Positions 24,197 through 32,298 of a stretch of DNA of 50,611 bases are shown here, one piece after another. The notes beneath the pieces were generated by a model. It saw nothing but the letters and a program-made list of their open reading frames with translations. It had not been told where the DNA came from and ran no database searches. Numbering within the stretch: position 1 is the first letter of the stretch; the number at the start of each line of letters is the position of its first letter. Position numbers and translations under genes: made by a program. Source of the stretch: Saprospiraceae bacterium (GTDB lineage Bacteria > Bacteroidota > Bacteroidia > Chitinophagales > Saprospiraceae); NCBI GenBank assembly GCA_022841745.1, contig JALHQW010000004.1, forward strand, positions 157,884 through 208,494. The letters are read 5' to 3'.

Positions 24197-25231
24197 ATGA
24201 AATCACATTTCAAAAATTATAATCTGCGTAAGTGCCTCGCTTCGCTTGCCCGCCGTTTAGAGCTGGAAGTGAAGGAGGATTGTCAAAAACGCTGGCTCTT
24301 GCTGGACGAGGCAGGCGGCTCAGGTACGCTTGCCGCCTACGACTTTGAGGACGGGCTACAGATGTTGGTTCTCGACGGCGCTTTGCCGGAAGATTGGGAA
24401 ATAGCTTCGCAAAGTGGGACGGAATCGCCGTTCCTGCTCTACTTCTGCGTTCGGGGCGAGGTCATTTTTGACTACGACGGAACGGAGGAGAAACCCATGC
24501 CCATTACCCCCCTGAACGCCCTCATGGTAGCGCATCCAGCTTCGCAGCAGCAGGTGATAAGCTTGCGCCAAGGCGTTAAGACGACTTTTGTATGGCTCCA
24601 GTTGGAGCGTCACCTCTACATCAACCACATCAAATGCCTACCCGACCCGGTGCTGGAGCAGGTGGGCAATATTTTCAACGGGAAGACTGCGACTAAGCAG
24701 TTTGTGAACAGCGAATATGGCCTAAAAAGCGCCGCTCTCGTGCAGCAGGTTCTGGACGACAACAAAGACGGCCTTATTCATGCTACTTTTTCGGAGTCCA
24801 AAGCCATAGAACTGTTCTCGATGCAGCTGCGGCGCTGGGAGGCGGAGATAATGACCACGCCCGCCAAGGCGAAGGGCCAACTCCGACCAGAGGACTACGA
24901 GAAAATCATCATGGCCCGCAACCTGCTCGTGGCAGACCTTATCAATGCGCCCACGATTGAGGTGTTATCCAGAAAGTCGGGCGTGAACCGCCAAAAGCTG
25001 AAGCAAGGCTTCAAGAAACTGTTCGGCACCACCATCAACGACTACCTGCGCAACGAGCGCCTTCGCTTGGCCAAGCAATTACTGGGCAGCGGAAACTCAG
25101 TGGTGCGAGAAGTAGCGGCCAATGTAGGCTACGAAAATCCCAGCTATTTTGCCCGACGGTTCAAGGAGAAGTATGGCGTTTACCCCAATGAATACTTGCG
25201 CACCGTGCAGGCGATTGGTGAAGAGGAATAG
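24197..25231 (+). CDS. AraC-family transcriptional regulator
   Basis: This 344-residue regulator has a C-terminal AraC/XylS DNA-binding domain with both helix-turn-helix units: IEVLSRKSGVNRQKLKQGFK and VREVAANVGYENPSYFARRF, then KEKYGVYPNEYLRTV. The N-terminal 230 residues look like a cupin-type sensor (LLYFCVRGEVIFDYDGTEE). No ligand can be inferred. It is the second gene of a two-gene unit behind an ECF-type promoter, so it could be a second-tier regulator of the stress response. Confidence 0.88.
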   Translation: MKSHFKNYNLRKCLASLARRLELEVKEDCQKRWLLLDEAGGSGTLAAYDFEDGLQMLVLDGALPEDWEIASQSGTESPFLLYFCVRGEVIFDYDGTEEKPMPITPLNALMVAHPASQQQVISLRQGVKTTFVWLQLERHLYINHIKCLPDPVLEQVGNIFNGKTATKQFVNSEYGLKSAALVQQVLDDNKDGLIHATFSESKAIELFSMQLRRWEAEIMTTPAKAKGQLRPEDYEKIIMARNLLVADLINAPTIEVLSRKSGVNRQKLKQGFKKLFGTTINDYLRNERLRLAKQLLGSGNSVVREVAANVGYENPSYFARRFKEKYGVYPNEYLRTVQAIGEEE

Positions 25232-25354
25232 TCCACATTTTCAGAAATGCCTCAATAATGCTGTTTAATTTGAGAAATAGCCACTTCATAGAAAATGCTT
25301 CCAATAGTGCTGGCTAATTTTCCGATAGGGCTTATTGGCTTTAAATTCTCCGAC

Positions 25355-25490
25355 TAACTTTGTCGTAGGAATTGGATAGCAACGGCGTATTGACATACCG
25401 GCGACGTTGCTAATGCTACATAAAGATCATTTGGTTTTTTGGGGTTAAATAGGACGGCTCGCCTGGGGTTCCCAGGCAGCCGTTTTTTTT
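25355..25490 (+). ncRNA. Candidate small RNA with its own promoter and terminator
   Basis: A -7 box TAACTTTG (25355-25362), with a TTG 17 nt upstream (short spacing), precedes a stretch without a credible reading frame. The stretch has a perfect 8-bp stem (TAGCAACG 25377-25384, CGTTGCTA 25405-25412) and ends in a strong terminator (25455-25490). The transcript would be about 120 nt. No named RNA family is recognised. Confidence 0.4.
25455..25490 (+). terminator. Strong Rho-independent terminator
   Basis: CGGCTCGCCTGGG (25455-25467) with CCCAGGCAGCCG (25471-25482), one bulge, a 3-nt loop and eight T. Confidence 0.8.
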
Positions 25491-25507
25491 GTCCTGCCTC
25501 CAGATCC

Positions 25508-25579
25508 GAGGTGACATCTTTTTGCCAGTCACTCTCTTGAATTTCTGCAGGGACTTAGATGGCAAAAAGGTGTCATCTC
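25508..25579. repeat. Paired 19-nt inverted repeat, copy 2
   Basis: GAGGTGACATCTTTTTGCC (25508-25526) and GGCAAAAAGGTGTCATCTC (25561-25579), 34 nt apart. Confidence 0.85.
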
Positions 25580-25607
25580 GAATCCGCCTGCTCATTAGGC
25601 AGCCCAT

Positions 25608-25679
25608 GAGGTGACATCTTTTTGCCTTTAATAAGCGAGTTACTAATGGAATGTGGAGCTGGCAAAAATATGGCGCCTC
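25608..25679. repeat. Paired 19-nt inverted repeat, copy 3
   Basis: The left arm at 25608-25626 is identical to that of copy 2. The right arm GGCAAAAATATGGCGCCTC is at 25661-25679, again 34 nt apart. The gap to copy 2 is 28 nt. Confidence 0.85.
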
Positions 25680-25690
25680 ACGGGCTTGGG

Positions 25691-25727
25691 GCAAAAAAAA
25701 ACGGGAACAGGCAGTTCAGCCTGTCCC
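25691..25727 (-). terminator. Terminator on the minus strand
   Basis: On the minus strand GGGACAGGC, a short loop and GCCTGTTCCCG are followed by a run of nine T (the A run at 25693-25701). It would end a transcript arriving from the ECF sigma factor 2 side. Confidence 0.65.
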
Positions 25728-25782
25728 TGTTCAATAATCCCATGAACTAAGTGAATGTTCTTGGGAAATTTGGGGAGGAGGT

Positions 25783-25809
25783 GGGCGGCCCAACTTGGAG
25801 GGGCCGCCC
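25783..25809. repeat. GC-rich perfect hairpin
   Basis: GGGCGGCC (25783-25790) and GGCCGCCC (25802-25809) with an 11-nt loop. There is no T run, so it is not an obvious terminator. Confidence 0.5.
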
Positions 25810-25849
25810 GGAAAGTCATAGTAATTCGGATATGTTGAGAAAGAAAAGA

Positions 25850-26160
25850 ATCAATTAAAACATCGGCGGCAGGGGCGTCACTTTGGGAGCTTCGCCTGCC
25901 ATCCGATTCAGCCTTGCATTTTAGAAAGGCTTTTGGTTTTGGGATAAATATGGCATTGGGATTTTGGTTAATGGGGCTTGGCTTAGTGGAGTTTTGGTCA
26001 ATGAGGGGCTATGGTTCCTTGTGGTCAGCTTAGAAATTTGGTGGAGGAAAAATCAATGGTAACAACGGCGGCAGGGGCATCATTCGGCGAACTATCCCCT
26101 GCCGACCGGTAAACCCCTTCTTAAAAAAGGGCTATAAGGTTTCGGGATAAATGGTTTAAA
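25850..26160. repeat. Two direct copies of a ~105-nt structured module
   Basis: Copy B lies at about 25850-25955 and copy A at about 26050-26155. Both share AATCAAT, then GGCGGCAGGGGC, then a stem closed by the CCTGCC/GGCAGG pairing (9 bp in copy A, 6 bp plus a bulge in copy B). A second hairpin follows (CCTT/AAGG type, with different bases in the two copies), then GGGATAAAT and ATGG. Compensating differences in the second stem suggest selection for RNA or DNA structure. The stretch 25740-26312 otherwise shows no sizeable gene. Confidence 0.5.
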
Positions 26161-26168
26161 AAGGCGGC

Positions 26169-26246
26169 TCAGGGTGGCGTGTTCTTGAGGCAAAAGATTT
26201 CAAGTGCGAAGGAGGAGTTGGGCTGCTGGGAGGTATGTGCGTTCAT
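26169..26246 (-). CDS. Possible 25-residue peptide downstream of sigma factor 2
   Basis: The frame reads MNAHTSQQPNSSFALEIF and ends in a short CLKNTPP tail, preceded by an A-rich leader typical of starts in this phylum. It lies 66 bp downstream of the ECF gene on the same strand. There is no homology that I can see; it may be chance. Confidence 0.25.
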   Translation of the reverse strand: MNAHTSQQPNSSFALEIFCLKNTPP

Positions 26247-26312
26247 TTTAATTTTTATTTTTTCGGTCAGAAGAAATGTTGATGAAAACATGGTTTTTGG
26301 AGTGGGATAATA

Positions 26313-26840
26313 TTAGGCACGGCGGAAGTACTCCATGCCGTAGCCGTCTTGAATCATGTCCTTCATCTTCTTACGGGCGAAGAAGATGCGGCTCTTTACG
26401 GTGCCCATTGGCAGGTTTAGCTGCTCGGAGATTTCCTGGTACTCGTAGCCGTTGAAAAACATTTCGAACGGGACCCGGTGCGCCTCGTCCATGTTGTCAA
26501 GCATAACGCGAAGTTCCTTCATCATGATGATGGTACCGGCGTCGTTGCGGACTGCTTGGCGTACGGCTACTTCCTGGCTGTCTTCAAGGGGCTGCTCAAT
26601 TTGGTTGCGGGTGCGGCGCTTGCGGTACTCGTTAATGTAGCAGTTGCGCATGATGGTGGTTACCCAAGCCTTGAAGTTCGTGCCTTCCTCAAAGCGCTCC
26701 TTGCTGGCGAAGGCACGCATCACAGTTTCTTGGAAGAGGTCGTTGGCATCTTCACGGTTGTTGTTGGTAAGCTTCATTGCAAAGGCAAAAAGAAGGCTTT
26801 GGATTTGTGCGAGGTTGTGATTGAATTTCAAAGTTGTCAT
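26313..26840 (-). CDS. ECF RNA polymerase sigma factor (sigma factor 2)
   Basis: This 175-residue factor has region 2 (LLFAFAMKLTNNNREDANDL, then FQETVMRAFA and FKAWVTTIMRNCYINEYRKR) and region 4 (VPFEMFFNGYEYQEISEQLN, then LPMGTVKSRIFFARKKM). It is close in type to the many small ECF factors of Bacteroidota. No anti-sigma gene follows; instead a 570-bp structured non-coding stretch ends in a terminator. It is divergent from a sigma-54 activator gene, and a -24/-12-like element (26967-26983) points towards it. Confidence 0.93.
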   Translation of the reverse strand: MTTLKFNHNLAQIQSLLFAFAMKLTNNNREDANDLFQETVMRAFASKERFEEGTNFKAWVTTIMRNCYINEYRKRRTRNQIEQPLEDSQEVAVRQAVRNDAGTIIMMKELRVMLDNMDEAHRVPFEMFFNGYEYQEISEQLNLPMGTVKSRIFFARKKMKDMIQDGYGMEYFRRA

Positions 26841-26966
26841 GGCTATCGGTTTTAATTGTTGTTTGTTCTTACTAATCCATCGGAAAACTTGAGTCTGTGT
26901 CTGTTCTATTTTTTGTTTCGCCTCAAGATTTTTCCGTTGAAAAATGTGATTGTTGATTACCTATTA

Positions 26967-26983
26967 GCCAAATGCCGTGCCAA
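26967..26983 (-). promoter_or_regulatory. Sigma-54-like -24/-12 element facing sigma factor 2
   Basis: The minus strand reads TTGGCACGGCATTTGGC. The -24 half TTGGCACG is perfect; the -12 half is TTGGC where TTGC[AT] is expected. The gene start is 126 nt downstream. GCCGTGCCAA (26974-26983) is exactly inverted as TTGGCACGGC at 27095-27104, where it overlaps a vegetative -7 box TAACTTTG (27090-27097) for the divergent activator gene. Confidence 0.4.
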
Positions 26984-27169
26984 CTTTATAACTTGTTGAT
27001 TATCAGATATTTGTAACCGTTTTAAACAAACATATTTTCTTATATTTAAGAATTAATCTTAAATAAAAGAAAGTTTCCAAAACCTTTTCTAACTTTGGCA
27101 CGGCTTCGAAATTTTTTTCAATTTTATTTCAAAAAAAATCAAGCCTGGCTTCTTGAACCAATAAGTTAA

Positions 27170-29647
27170 ATGGCCAATCCTGTTGACCGGCTTTCAATCC
27201 ACCTTGACGCTGCAGAAATCATGCAGCATGGGGTTATCTTCCTTGACAGGGAGGCCAACGTGCTTTTCGTCAACCGGCACTTTGCCCAGGGGCTGGGCTA
27301 CTCGCATGGAGAGTTCCAGCCTAAAACCTTCTTTCAGGTAAACCCGCATTTTAACCTCATGGCTTGGAAAAAGCTCTGGGAAGAGCTTGTCGCCAATGGG
27401 CAGGTAGCCCTCGAAACAGAGCATATCACCGCCCTCGGCGATGCCATTCCTGCCAAGCTACGCGGCGTGCTGCTGGAGGTGAACGGGGAGAAATACTGCC
27501 AGGCCATCGTGGAAGGCGACCTTGCCGAATCGCAGGAAGACCTCTTCCTTGCCCGCTTCTGCCTCGACAATGTGCGGGAAATGGTAATGTGGGTAGGCCC
27601 CGATGGGCGCATCTTTTACAGCAACAAAGCCGTGCGGGAAATGCTCGGCTACACCGCCGAAGAGCTGGACGGCATGAGGCTGGCAGACTTGGAGCCTGGC
27701 CTGACCGATGAGGATTGGAAGCAGGAATGGACCTTGCTTAAGAAGCAAGGCTCTATCATACGGGAGACCATCCGGCGCACCAAGTCGGGCGAGGAGTTCC
27801 CCGTGCAGCTCTCGCTCCATTACATGAACTACAATGGGCGGGAGTATAAAATGGCCTTCGTGCGCGACCTGCGCAACGTAAAGGCAAGGGAAGAAGCCGC
27901 CACTGTGGCTTCGATGGTGCTCGAAACCTCCAGCCAAATGATTTATTGGCTCAACCCCGATGGCAGCTTCGCATATGCTAACAGGGCCACATACGAGATT
28001 TTGGGCTATAGACCCGATGAACTTATCGGGAAATTCCTCTACGAGGGAATAGAAGCAGGGCTGGACAAAACAGGCTGGGAACAGCGGTGGGAGAACTTAA
28101 AGGTAAAAAAGCGGCTTTCCTTTCCCAGCATCAGGCGGACCTTACAGGGCCAGAATATTCCCGTACGGCTTTACATCAACTACATGAGGCTCGGCTCCAA
28201 GGAATACAACCTTGTGTTTGCCACCGATTTGAGGGAAGAAATGAGGATGGAAGAAGAAATTACCCTCGCCCTAAACTCCATCAATCAATCGCCCGATATG
28301 GTCTTTTGGCTGCGGGAAGACAGCAGTTTTCGCTATTTCAACGACAGCCTTGTAAAGGCCACGGGTTATACCCGCGAGGAAATCGAGAAAATGACAATTC
28401 TCGACTTTTTTCCCAGCTCTGACATCAAAGACTTTAAAGCAGGCTGGGAAAAATTGCGCAAGGGCATTCCCCTGAGCAGCGAGATGGAAATCACCTGCAA
28501 GGGCGGCAGGAAGGTACTCGTCGAAAGCAATGTGAGGATGATTAAATCCGAGGGAAAGGAATATTCCAGCACGGTGCTGCGCGACATCGCAGAACGAAAG
28601 CAAAAAGAGTTGGAACTGAAGCAGCGGATGGAAGAAATCGAGCAGCTTCAAGTAAAGCTTTCTGCGGAGAACATTATCTTAAAAGAGGAAATCCAAATAG
28701 ACCAGGGCTTCAACAATATCATCAGCAAAAGCCCAGCCTACAAGCCCGTGCTGCGGCAGGTCGGGCAGGTGGCAGGCACCACGGCCACGGTGCTGATTCT
28801 GGGCGAAACGGGCACAGGAAAGGAGCTTTTGGCAAAGGCCATCCACAGCCTAAGCGACCGGGCCGAAGAGACTATGGTGAAAATAAATTGCGGTGCCCTG
28901 CCCGAAAACCTCATCGAGAGCGAGCTTTTTGGCCACGAAAAAGGGGCGTTCACTGGAGCCTTCACCCGCAAGGCGGGCCGCTTCGAGCTGGCGCACAAGG
29001 GCAGTTTATTTTTAGATGAAATCGGCGAACTGCCGCTCGACTTGCAAGCCAAGCTGCTGCGGGTGCTGCAAGAGGGCGAGTTCGAGCGGCTCGGCGGCAC
29101 GGAGACCCTGAAGGTGGACGTGCGGGTGATTGCGGCCACCAACCGAAACCTGGATGAAATGGTGGAGCGCGGCACCTTCCGCGAAGACCTGTTCTACCGC
29201 CTCAATGTCTTCCCCATCTTCAACATCCCACTGCGCGACCGCCGGGAGGACATCCGCCCACTCGTGCGGCATTTCATCGAAAAATACAACACCAAGCTGG
29301 GCCGCAACGTGGAGGAGATACCCGACGCCGTGATGAAGGAATTAGAATCCTATGAATACCCTGGCAACGTGCGGGAATTGGAAAACCTAATCGAGCGCGC
29401 AGTCATATTGTCGCCGGGCCGTAAGCTGCAATCCAATTTCAATTTCAAGACCAATAAGTCCGGTAAAAAGGCCGCTTTCAAGACAATGGAGGAACTGCAA
29501 AAAGACCATATCCTCGAAGCCCTCCGCCGTACAAAGGGCAAGGTCACTGGCCCGGGCGGCGCCGCTGAAATACTGGGCATGAACGATAAGACACTCTATT
29601 CCAGGATGACGAAATTTGATATTGGGAGACTTGATTATGATGGGTGA
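27170..29647 (+). CDS. Sigma-54-dependent transcriptional activator with four PAS domains
   Basis: This 825-residue bacterial enhancer-binding protein has four successive PAS domains (about residues 10-120, 125-240, 245-365, 370-480; e.g. [57 protein letters not shown]) and a short coiled coil. The AAA+ domain follows, with Walker [16 protein letters not shown] and the sigma-54 contact loop [16 protein letters not shown] intact, and then a Fis-type helix-turn-helix at the C-terminus ([17 protein letters not shown]). There is no receiver domain, so it senses small ligands, redox state or light through PAS rather than phosphorylation. It diverges from ECF sigma factor 2, a likely target. Confidence 0.95.
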   Translation: MANPVDRLSIHLDAAEIMQHGVIFLDREANVLFVNRHFAQGLGYSHGEFQPKTFFQVNPHFNLMAWKKLWEELVANGQVALETEHITALGDAIPAKLRGVLLEVNGEKYCQAIVEGDLAESQEDLFLARFCLDNVREMVMWVGPDGRIFYSNKAVREMLGYTAEELDGMRLADLEPGLTDEDWKQEWTLLKKQGSIIRETIRRTKSGEEFPVQLSLHYMNYNGREYKMAFVRDLRNVKAREEAATVASMVLETSSQMIYWLNPDGSFAYANRATYEILGYRPDELIGKFLYEGIEAGLDKTGWEQRWENLKVKKRLSFPSIRRTLQGQNIPVRLYINYMRLGSKEYNLVFATDLREEMRMEEEITLALNSINQSPDMVFWLREDSSFRYFNDSLVKATGYTREEIEKMTILDFFPSSDIKDFKAGWEKLRKGIPLSSEMEITCKGGRKVLVESNVRMIKSEGKEYSSTVLRDIAERKQKELELKQRMEEIEQLQVKLSAENIILKEEIQIDQGFNNIISKSPAYKPVLRQVGQVAGTTATVLILGETGTGKELLAKAIHSLSDRAEETMVKINCGALPENLIESELFGHEKGAFTGAFTRKAGRFELAHKGSLFLDEIGELPLDLQAKLLRVLQEGEFERLGGTETLKVDVRVIAATNRNLDEMVERGTFREDLFYRLNVFPIFNIPLRDRREDIRPLVRHFIEKYNTKLGRNVEEIPDAVMKELESYEYPGNVRELENLIERAVILSPGRKLQSNFNFKTNKSGKKAAFKTMEELQKDHILEALRRTKGKVTGPGGAAEILGMNDKTLYSRMTKFDIGRLDYDG

Positions 29648-29655
29648 GCGAGGGT

Positions 29656-29727
29656 GAGGTGACATCTTTTTGACCGCTCCGCAAGAACGTTTCACAGCAA
29701 ATTTGAAAGGCAAAAATGTGCCATCAC
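29656..29727. repeat. Paired 19-nt inverted repeat, copy 4
   Basis: GAGGTGACATCTTTTTGAC (29656-29674) and GGCAAAAATGTGCCATCAC (29709-29727), 34 nt apart. It starts 8 bp after the activator's stop codon. Confidence 0.8.
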
Positions 29728-29749
29728 GTGCGATGGGTCTGCCGACTTA

Positions 29750-29819
29750 AAGATAACACCTTTTTGCCATCCCAATCCTTGGTGATTCAAAAACCGAGGA
29801 AGCAAAAAGATGTCACCTT
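29750..29819. repeat. Paired 19-nt inverted repeat, copy 5
   Basis: AAGATAACACCTTTTTGCC (29750-29768) and AGCAAAAAGATGTCACCTT (29801-29819), 32 nt apart, 22 nt after copy 4. Confidence 0.8.
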
Positions 29820-29836
29820 GAAAACTACTTTAAATC

Positions 29837-30049
29837 TTAACTTTTCCTCGACATCATCACCCCGCCGATAAGGCTGAGCACGCCAAGGCCAATCATGACA
29901 TAGGCCGAATTGCTGGAGCCTTTGTCCTTTACGCCAAGTTCGATGCCCGCCACTTCCACGGACTTTTTGCTGTTGTCGAGTTGCGTAGCGCCATAGATGC
30001 CGAGGGCGATGCCAACCACGATGAGGATGATTGCAAGTGGGTTCTTCAT
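29837..30049 (-). CDS. DUF3185-like small membrane protein
   Basis: This 70-residue protein has two membrane helices (LAIILIVVGIALGIYGATQL and AYVMIGLGVLSLIGGVMM) around a short polar loop (DNSKKSVEVAGIELGVKDKG). The layout fits the DUF3185 family of small inner-membrane proteins. ATG 30049 starts with the first helix; a longer frame to 30115 has no support. Its partner-like protein at 41673 shares the two-helix layout. Confidence 0.75.
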   Translation of the reverse strand: MKNPLAIILIVVGIALGIYGATQLDNSKKSVEVAGIELGVKDKGSSNSAYVMIGLGVLSLIGGVMMSRKS

Positions 30050-30132
30050 TTTGAAAAAAAATTTGTGCCGTCCGCCCGTGCTTTTCCAGCAGGATAAACA
30101 AGCGGCGGAAAACAAGGTGAAAGTTCTAACAT

Positions 30133-31944
30133 TTAGGATTTGGCATAAACCAAGACCCCATAAGCGGTCAGCCCTACTTGGCCAATATTGCCCTGCGGGG
30201 TCTCCGTGGCGGTTAGGTGATTGGCAGGGGTGTCGCCCTCGTTGTAGTCGGAATAGCCCTCGTAGCCGCTGTCAAAAACCAGCTCCCAGTCGCCGGGGAT
30301 GGGGAAGTTGACCTCATAGGAATCGTAGGCTTGGTTCCTGAAATTGGCGATGACCACCACGGAATTCGCCGGGTTGTCGGAGCAGCGGTGGAAAGCCACC
30401 ACCTTGCCTACATTGTCCAGGTGCAGCGCCTCGGCGAATTGACCACATAGGCCCGCCGTATTTCCCTTCACATTGCGACGTAGGCGCAACAAGTCCCGAA
30501 CACTCTGCGCAAACTCCCGGTTCTGCTCCAGTTTTGACCAATCGATGGCATCGTTGTCGTCGAACCAACCGTCTTCCAGTATCGCTTGACCTTGAAACAG
30601 CATCGGGATGCCCGGTGCTGTGAGCGTCATGGCGATACCGAGCAACGAGCGTTTTTCCGCAAAAAAATCATTGCCGTTCTGCCCTGGTGCTATGTCCTCC
30701 ACGATACGGGCCTTTCCGTTGGCCACCTCGTCGTGCGACTCGGTATAGACCACCCGGCGGAAGGCATCACCATTGTAGCGGTGCAAAAATGCCTGCTCCA
30801 CCTTGTGCATATCGCGATGTTCGTCGTCGGCAATTTTCAGCACCTCCTGCATGGGGTGCACAAACTGGGCGTCCCACTGGCTGCTGTAGCCGAATCCGCC
30901 CATTGTCGTGTCCTCCGTAATGTCGGACAGCGTGTGCATGTCCTCGGCGATGGTGATTTTATGCGGAAAATGGTGGCGGATGGCATCGTTGATTTCTCGC
31001 ACCACGGTGTAGCCCTCCATGATATTGTCGCCTGGATTCCCGTTGGCGTGTACGTTGCGGATATAGGGCACCATGTCCATGCGAAGGCCGTCGCATCGGT
31101 ATTCGGAGAGCCACATCAGGGCGTTGTCGAGCAGGTAGCGGCGCACTTCCGGGCGACCATAGTCAGGGCGGGTGTCGCCCCAGGGCGTCTGGGAACGCCA
31201 GTCGTTGTAAAAATAGATGCCGCCCTTGCCGTTCTCGCTCCAGCCGTCGAACTGCCAGAGGTCGAGGTCGGAGGGGCCGAAATGGTTATAGACCACATCC
31301 AAGATAACGGCGATGCCGCGCTTGTGGGCTTCTTTCACAAAGGTCTTAAACGCCTTGGGCCCGCCGTAAGCGGTTTCGATGGCAAACGGGTAGGCGGGAT
31401 TATAGCCCCAAGAGATGTCACCCGCAAATTCGAATGGCGGCATGACCTCCACGGCATTCACTCCCAGCCATTTCAGGAAATCAAGGCCTTTAATGGCGGT
31501 CAGGAAGGTGCCGGGCACGTCGCCTTTTTTCCGGCGAAACGTTCCGATATGCATTTCATAAATCACCAACTCATTGTGCGAAGGCATGGTGAACTGGTCT
31601 TCGTCACCCCAATCGAAGCTGGGGTCGAGCACCACGCTGTTGCCGACGGAGTTCGTCACCTCACGGGCGTAGGGGTCGTTTCGGTACAGCTCAAGGTCGC
31701 CATTTTTGAGGACGAATTTGTACTCGTCGCCAGGCTTGGCCTCGTCCACGTTCACGGCCCATTGGCCGCCTTCGAGCGGGAGCAGGGAGGTGGCATATGG
31801 CATCCAGTCGTTGAAGCTGCCGGTGACGAAGACGCTCTCGGCATGGGGCGCCCAAACGCGGAAGAACACGCCGCCCGCGTACGGGGTAGCGCCCATTTGC
31901 TCCGCAACATGGGCCGGAATCGGTTTTTCAATATCGGTTTGCAT
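30133..31944 (-). CDS. GH13 alpha-amylase-family enzyme with N-terminal CBM48-type domain
   Basis: This 603-residue enzyme acts on alpha-glucans. An N-terminal CBM48/E-set domain (FFRVWAPHAESVFVTGSFNDW) precedes a (beta/alpha)8 domain with the GH13 regions: VILDVVYNHFGP (region I), DGLRMDMVPYI (region II, nucleophile Asp), ITIAEDMH (region III, acid Glu) and YTESHDE (region IV). A C-terminal beta domain follows. The architecture fits branching enzymes or maltooligosyltrehalose-trehalohydrolase-like members; the exact specificity cannot be fixed. There is no signal peptide, so it is cytoplasmic. It follows a 39-residue membrane peptide gene by 56 bp on the same strand, and could serve glycogen or trehalose metabolism under stress. 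Confidence 0.92.
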   Translation of the reverse strand: MQTDIEKPIPAHVAEQMGATPYAGGVFFRVWAPHAESVFVTGSFNDWMPYATSLLPLEGGQWAVNVDEAKPGDEYKFVLKNGDLELYRNDPYAREVTNSVGNSVVLDPSFDWGDEDQFTMPSHNELVIYEMHIGTFRRKKGDVPGTFLTAIKGLDFLKWLGVNAVEVMPPFEFAGDISWGYNPAYPFAIETAYGGPKAFKTFVKEAHKRGIAVILDVVYNHFGPSDLDLWQFDGWSENGKGGIYFYNDWRSQTPWGDTRPDYGRPEVRRYLLDNALMWLSEYRCDGLRMDMVPYIRNVHANGNPGDNIMEGYTVVREINDAIRHHFPHKITIAEDMHTLSDITEDTTMGGFGYSSQWDAQFVHPMQEVLKIADDEHRDMHKVEQAFLHRYNGDAFRRVVYTESHDEVANGKARIVEDIAPGQNGNDFFAEKRSLLGIAMTLTAPGIPMLFQGQAILEDGWFDDNDAIDWSKLEQNREFAQSVRDLLRLRRNVKGNTAGLCGQFAEALHLDNVGKVVAFHRCSDNPANSVVVIANFRNQAYDSYEVNFPIPGDWELVFDSGYEGYSDYNEGDTPANHLTATETPQGNIGQVGLTAYGVLVYAKS

Positions 31945-32000
31945 GGAATAAGGGTGATAAGGTAAATAGGCTATTTCTTGGGATGTTGGGGGAGCGCTGT

Positions 32001-32120
32001 TTAAGCGTACATCTGTTTGAGCATCTTTACAATCAGGGTCATAATGACGAACACGATGGCCGATGCCGTTGCGGTCAGCACCAAGAAATCAGTGGTGGAT
32101 TTTGAAATTTTGATCTTCAT
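32001..32120 (-). CDS. 39-residue single-helix membrane peptide
   Basis: The frame starts MKIKISKSTTDFLVLTA, continues through one strongly hydrophobic helix (SAIVFVIMTLIVKML) and ends KQMYA. It has an ATG, an AT-rich leader and a basic N-terminus (positive-inside). It lies just upstream of the GH13 gene on the same strand. It is below usual gene-calling size. Function is unknown. Confidence 0.6.
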   Translation of the reverse strand: MKIKISKSTTDFLVLTATASAIVFVIMTLIVKMLKQMYA

Positions 32121-32298
32121 GGCATTTTGATTTTTGGTTCAAAAAATTGGTTGCATGTATAGGCTCAAGCATACTGGTGGTTTTGGTTGGTGAAAATAGA
32201 AAAGTAAATAAGTTTCTTTAAAAAAAATAACAGACTCCGTTGCGGAAAAGGCTGACTAATCTATAAGCAGGAATTCAAGGCAATGTTCAACCTAAATA

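Noticed and set aside
25508-25679. CRISPR-like array of repeats and ~30-nt spacers
   Set aside because: Repeats alternate in orientation, are only 19 nt, number four arms at this place, and no cas genes or leader are present.
25416-25694. A 92-codon minus-strand frame
   Set aside because: It runs through a terminator and two inverted-repeat elements, so it is not a credible gene.
30586-31965. A 459-codon open frame on the plus strand opposite the GH13 gene
   Set aside because: It is the antisense shadow of a clear GH13 gene with all catalytic motifs; its translation is His/Val/Gly-rich and has no domain.
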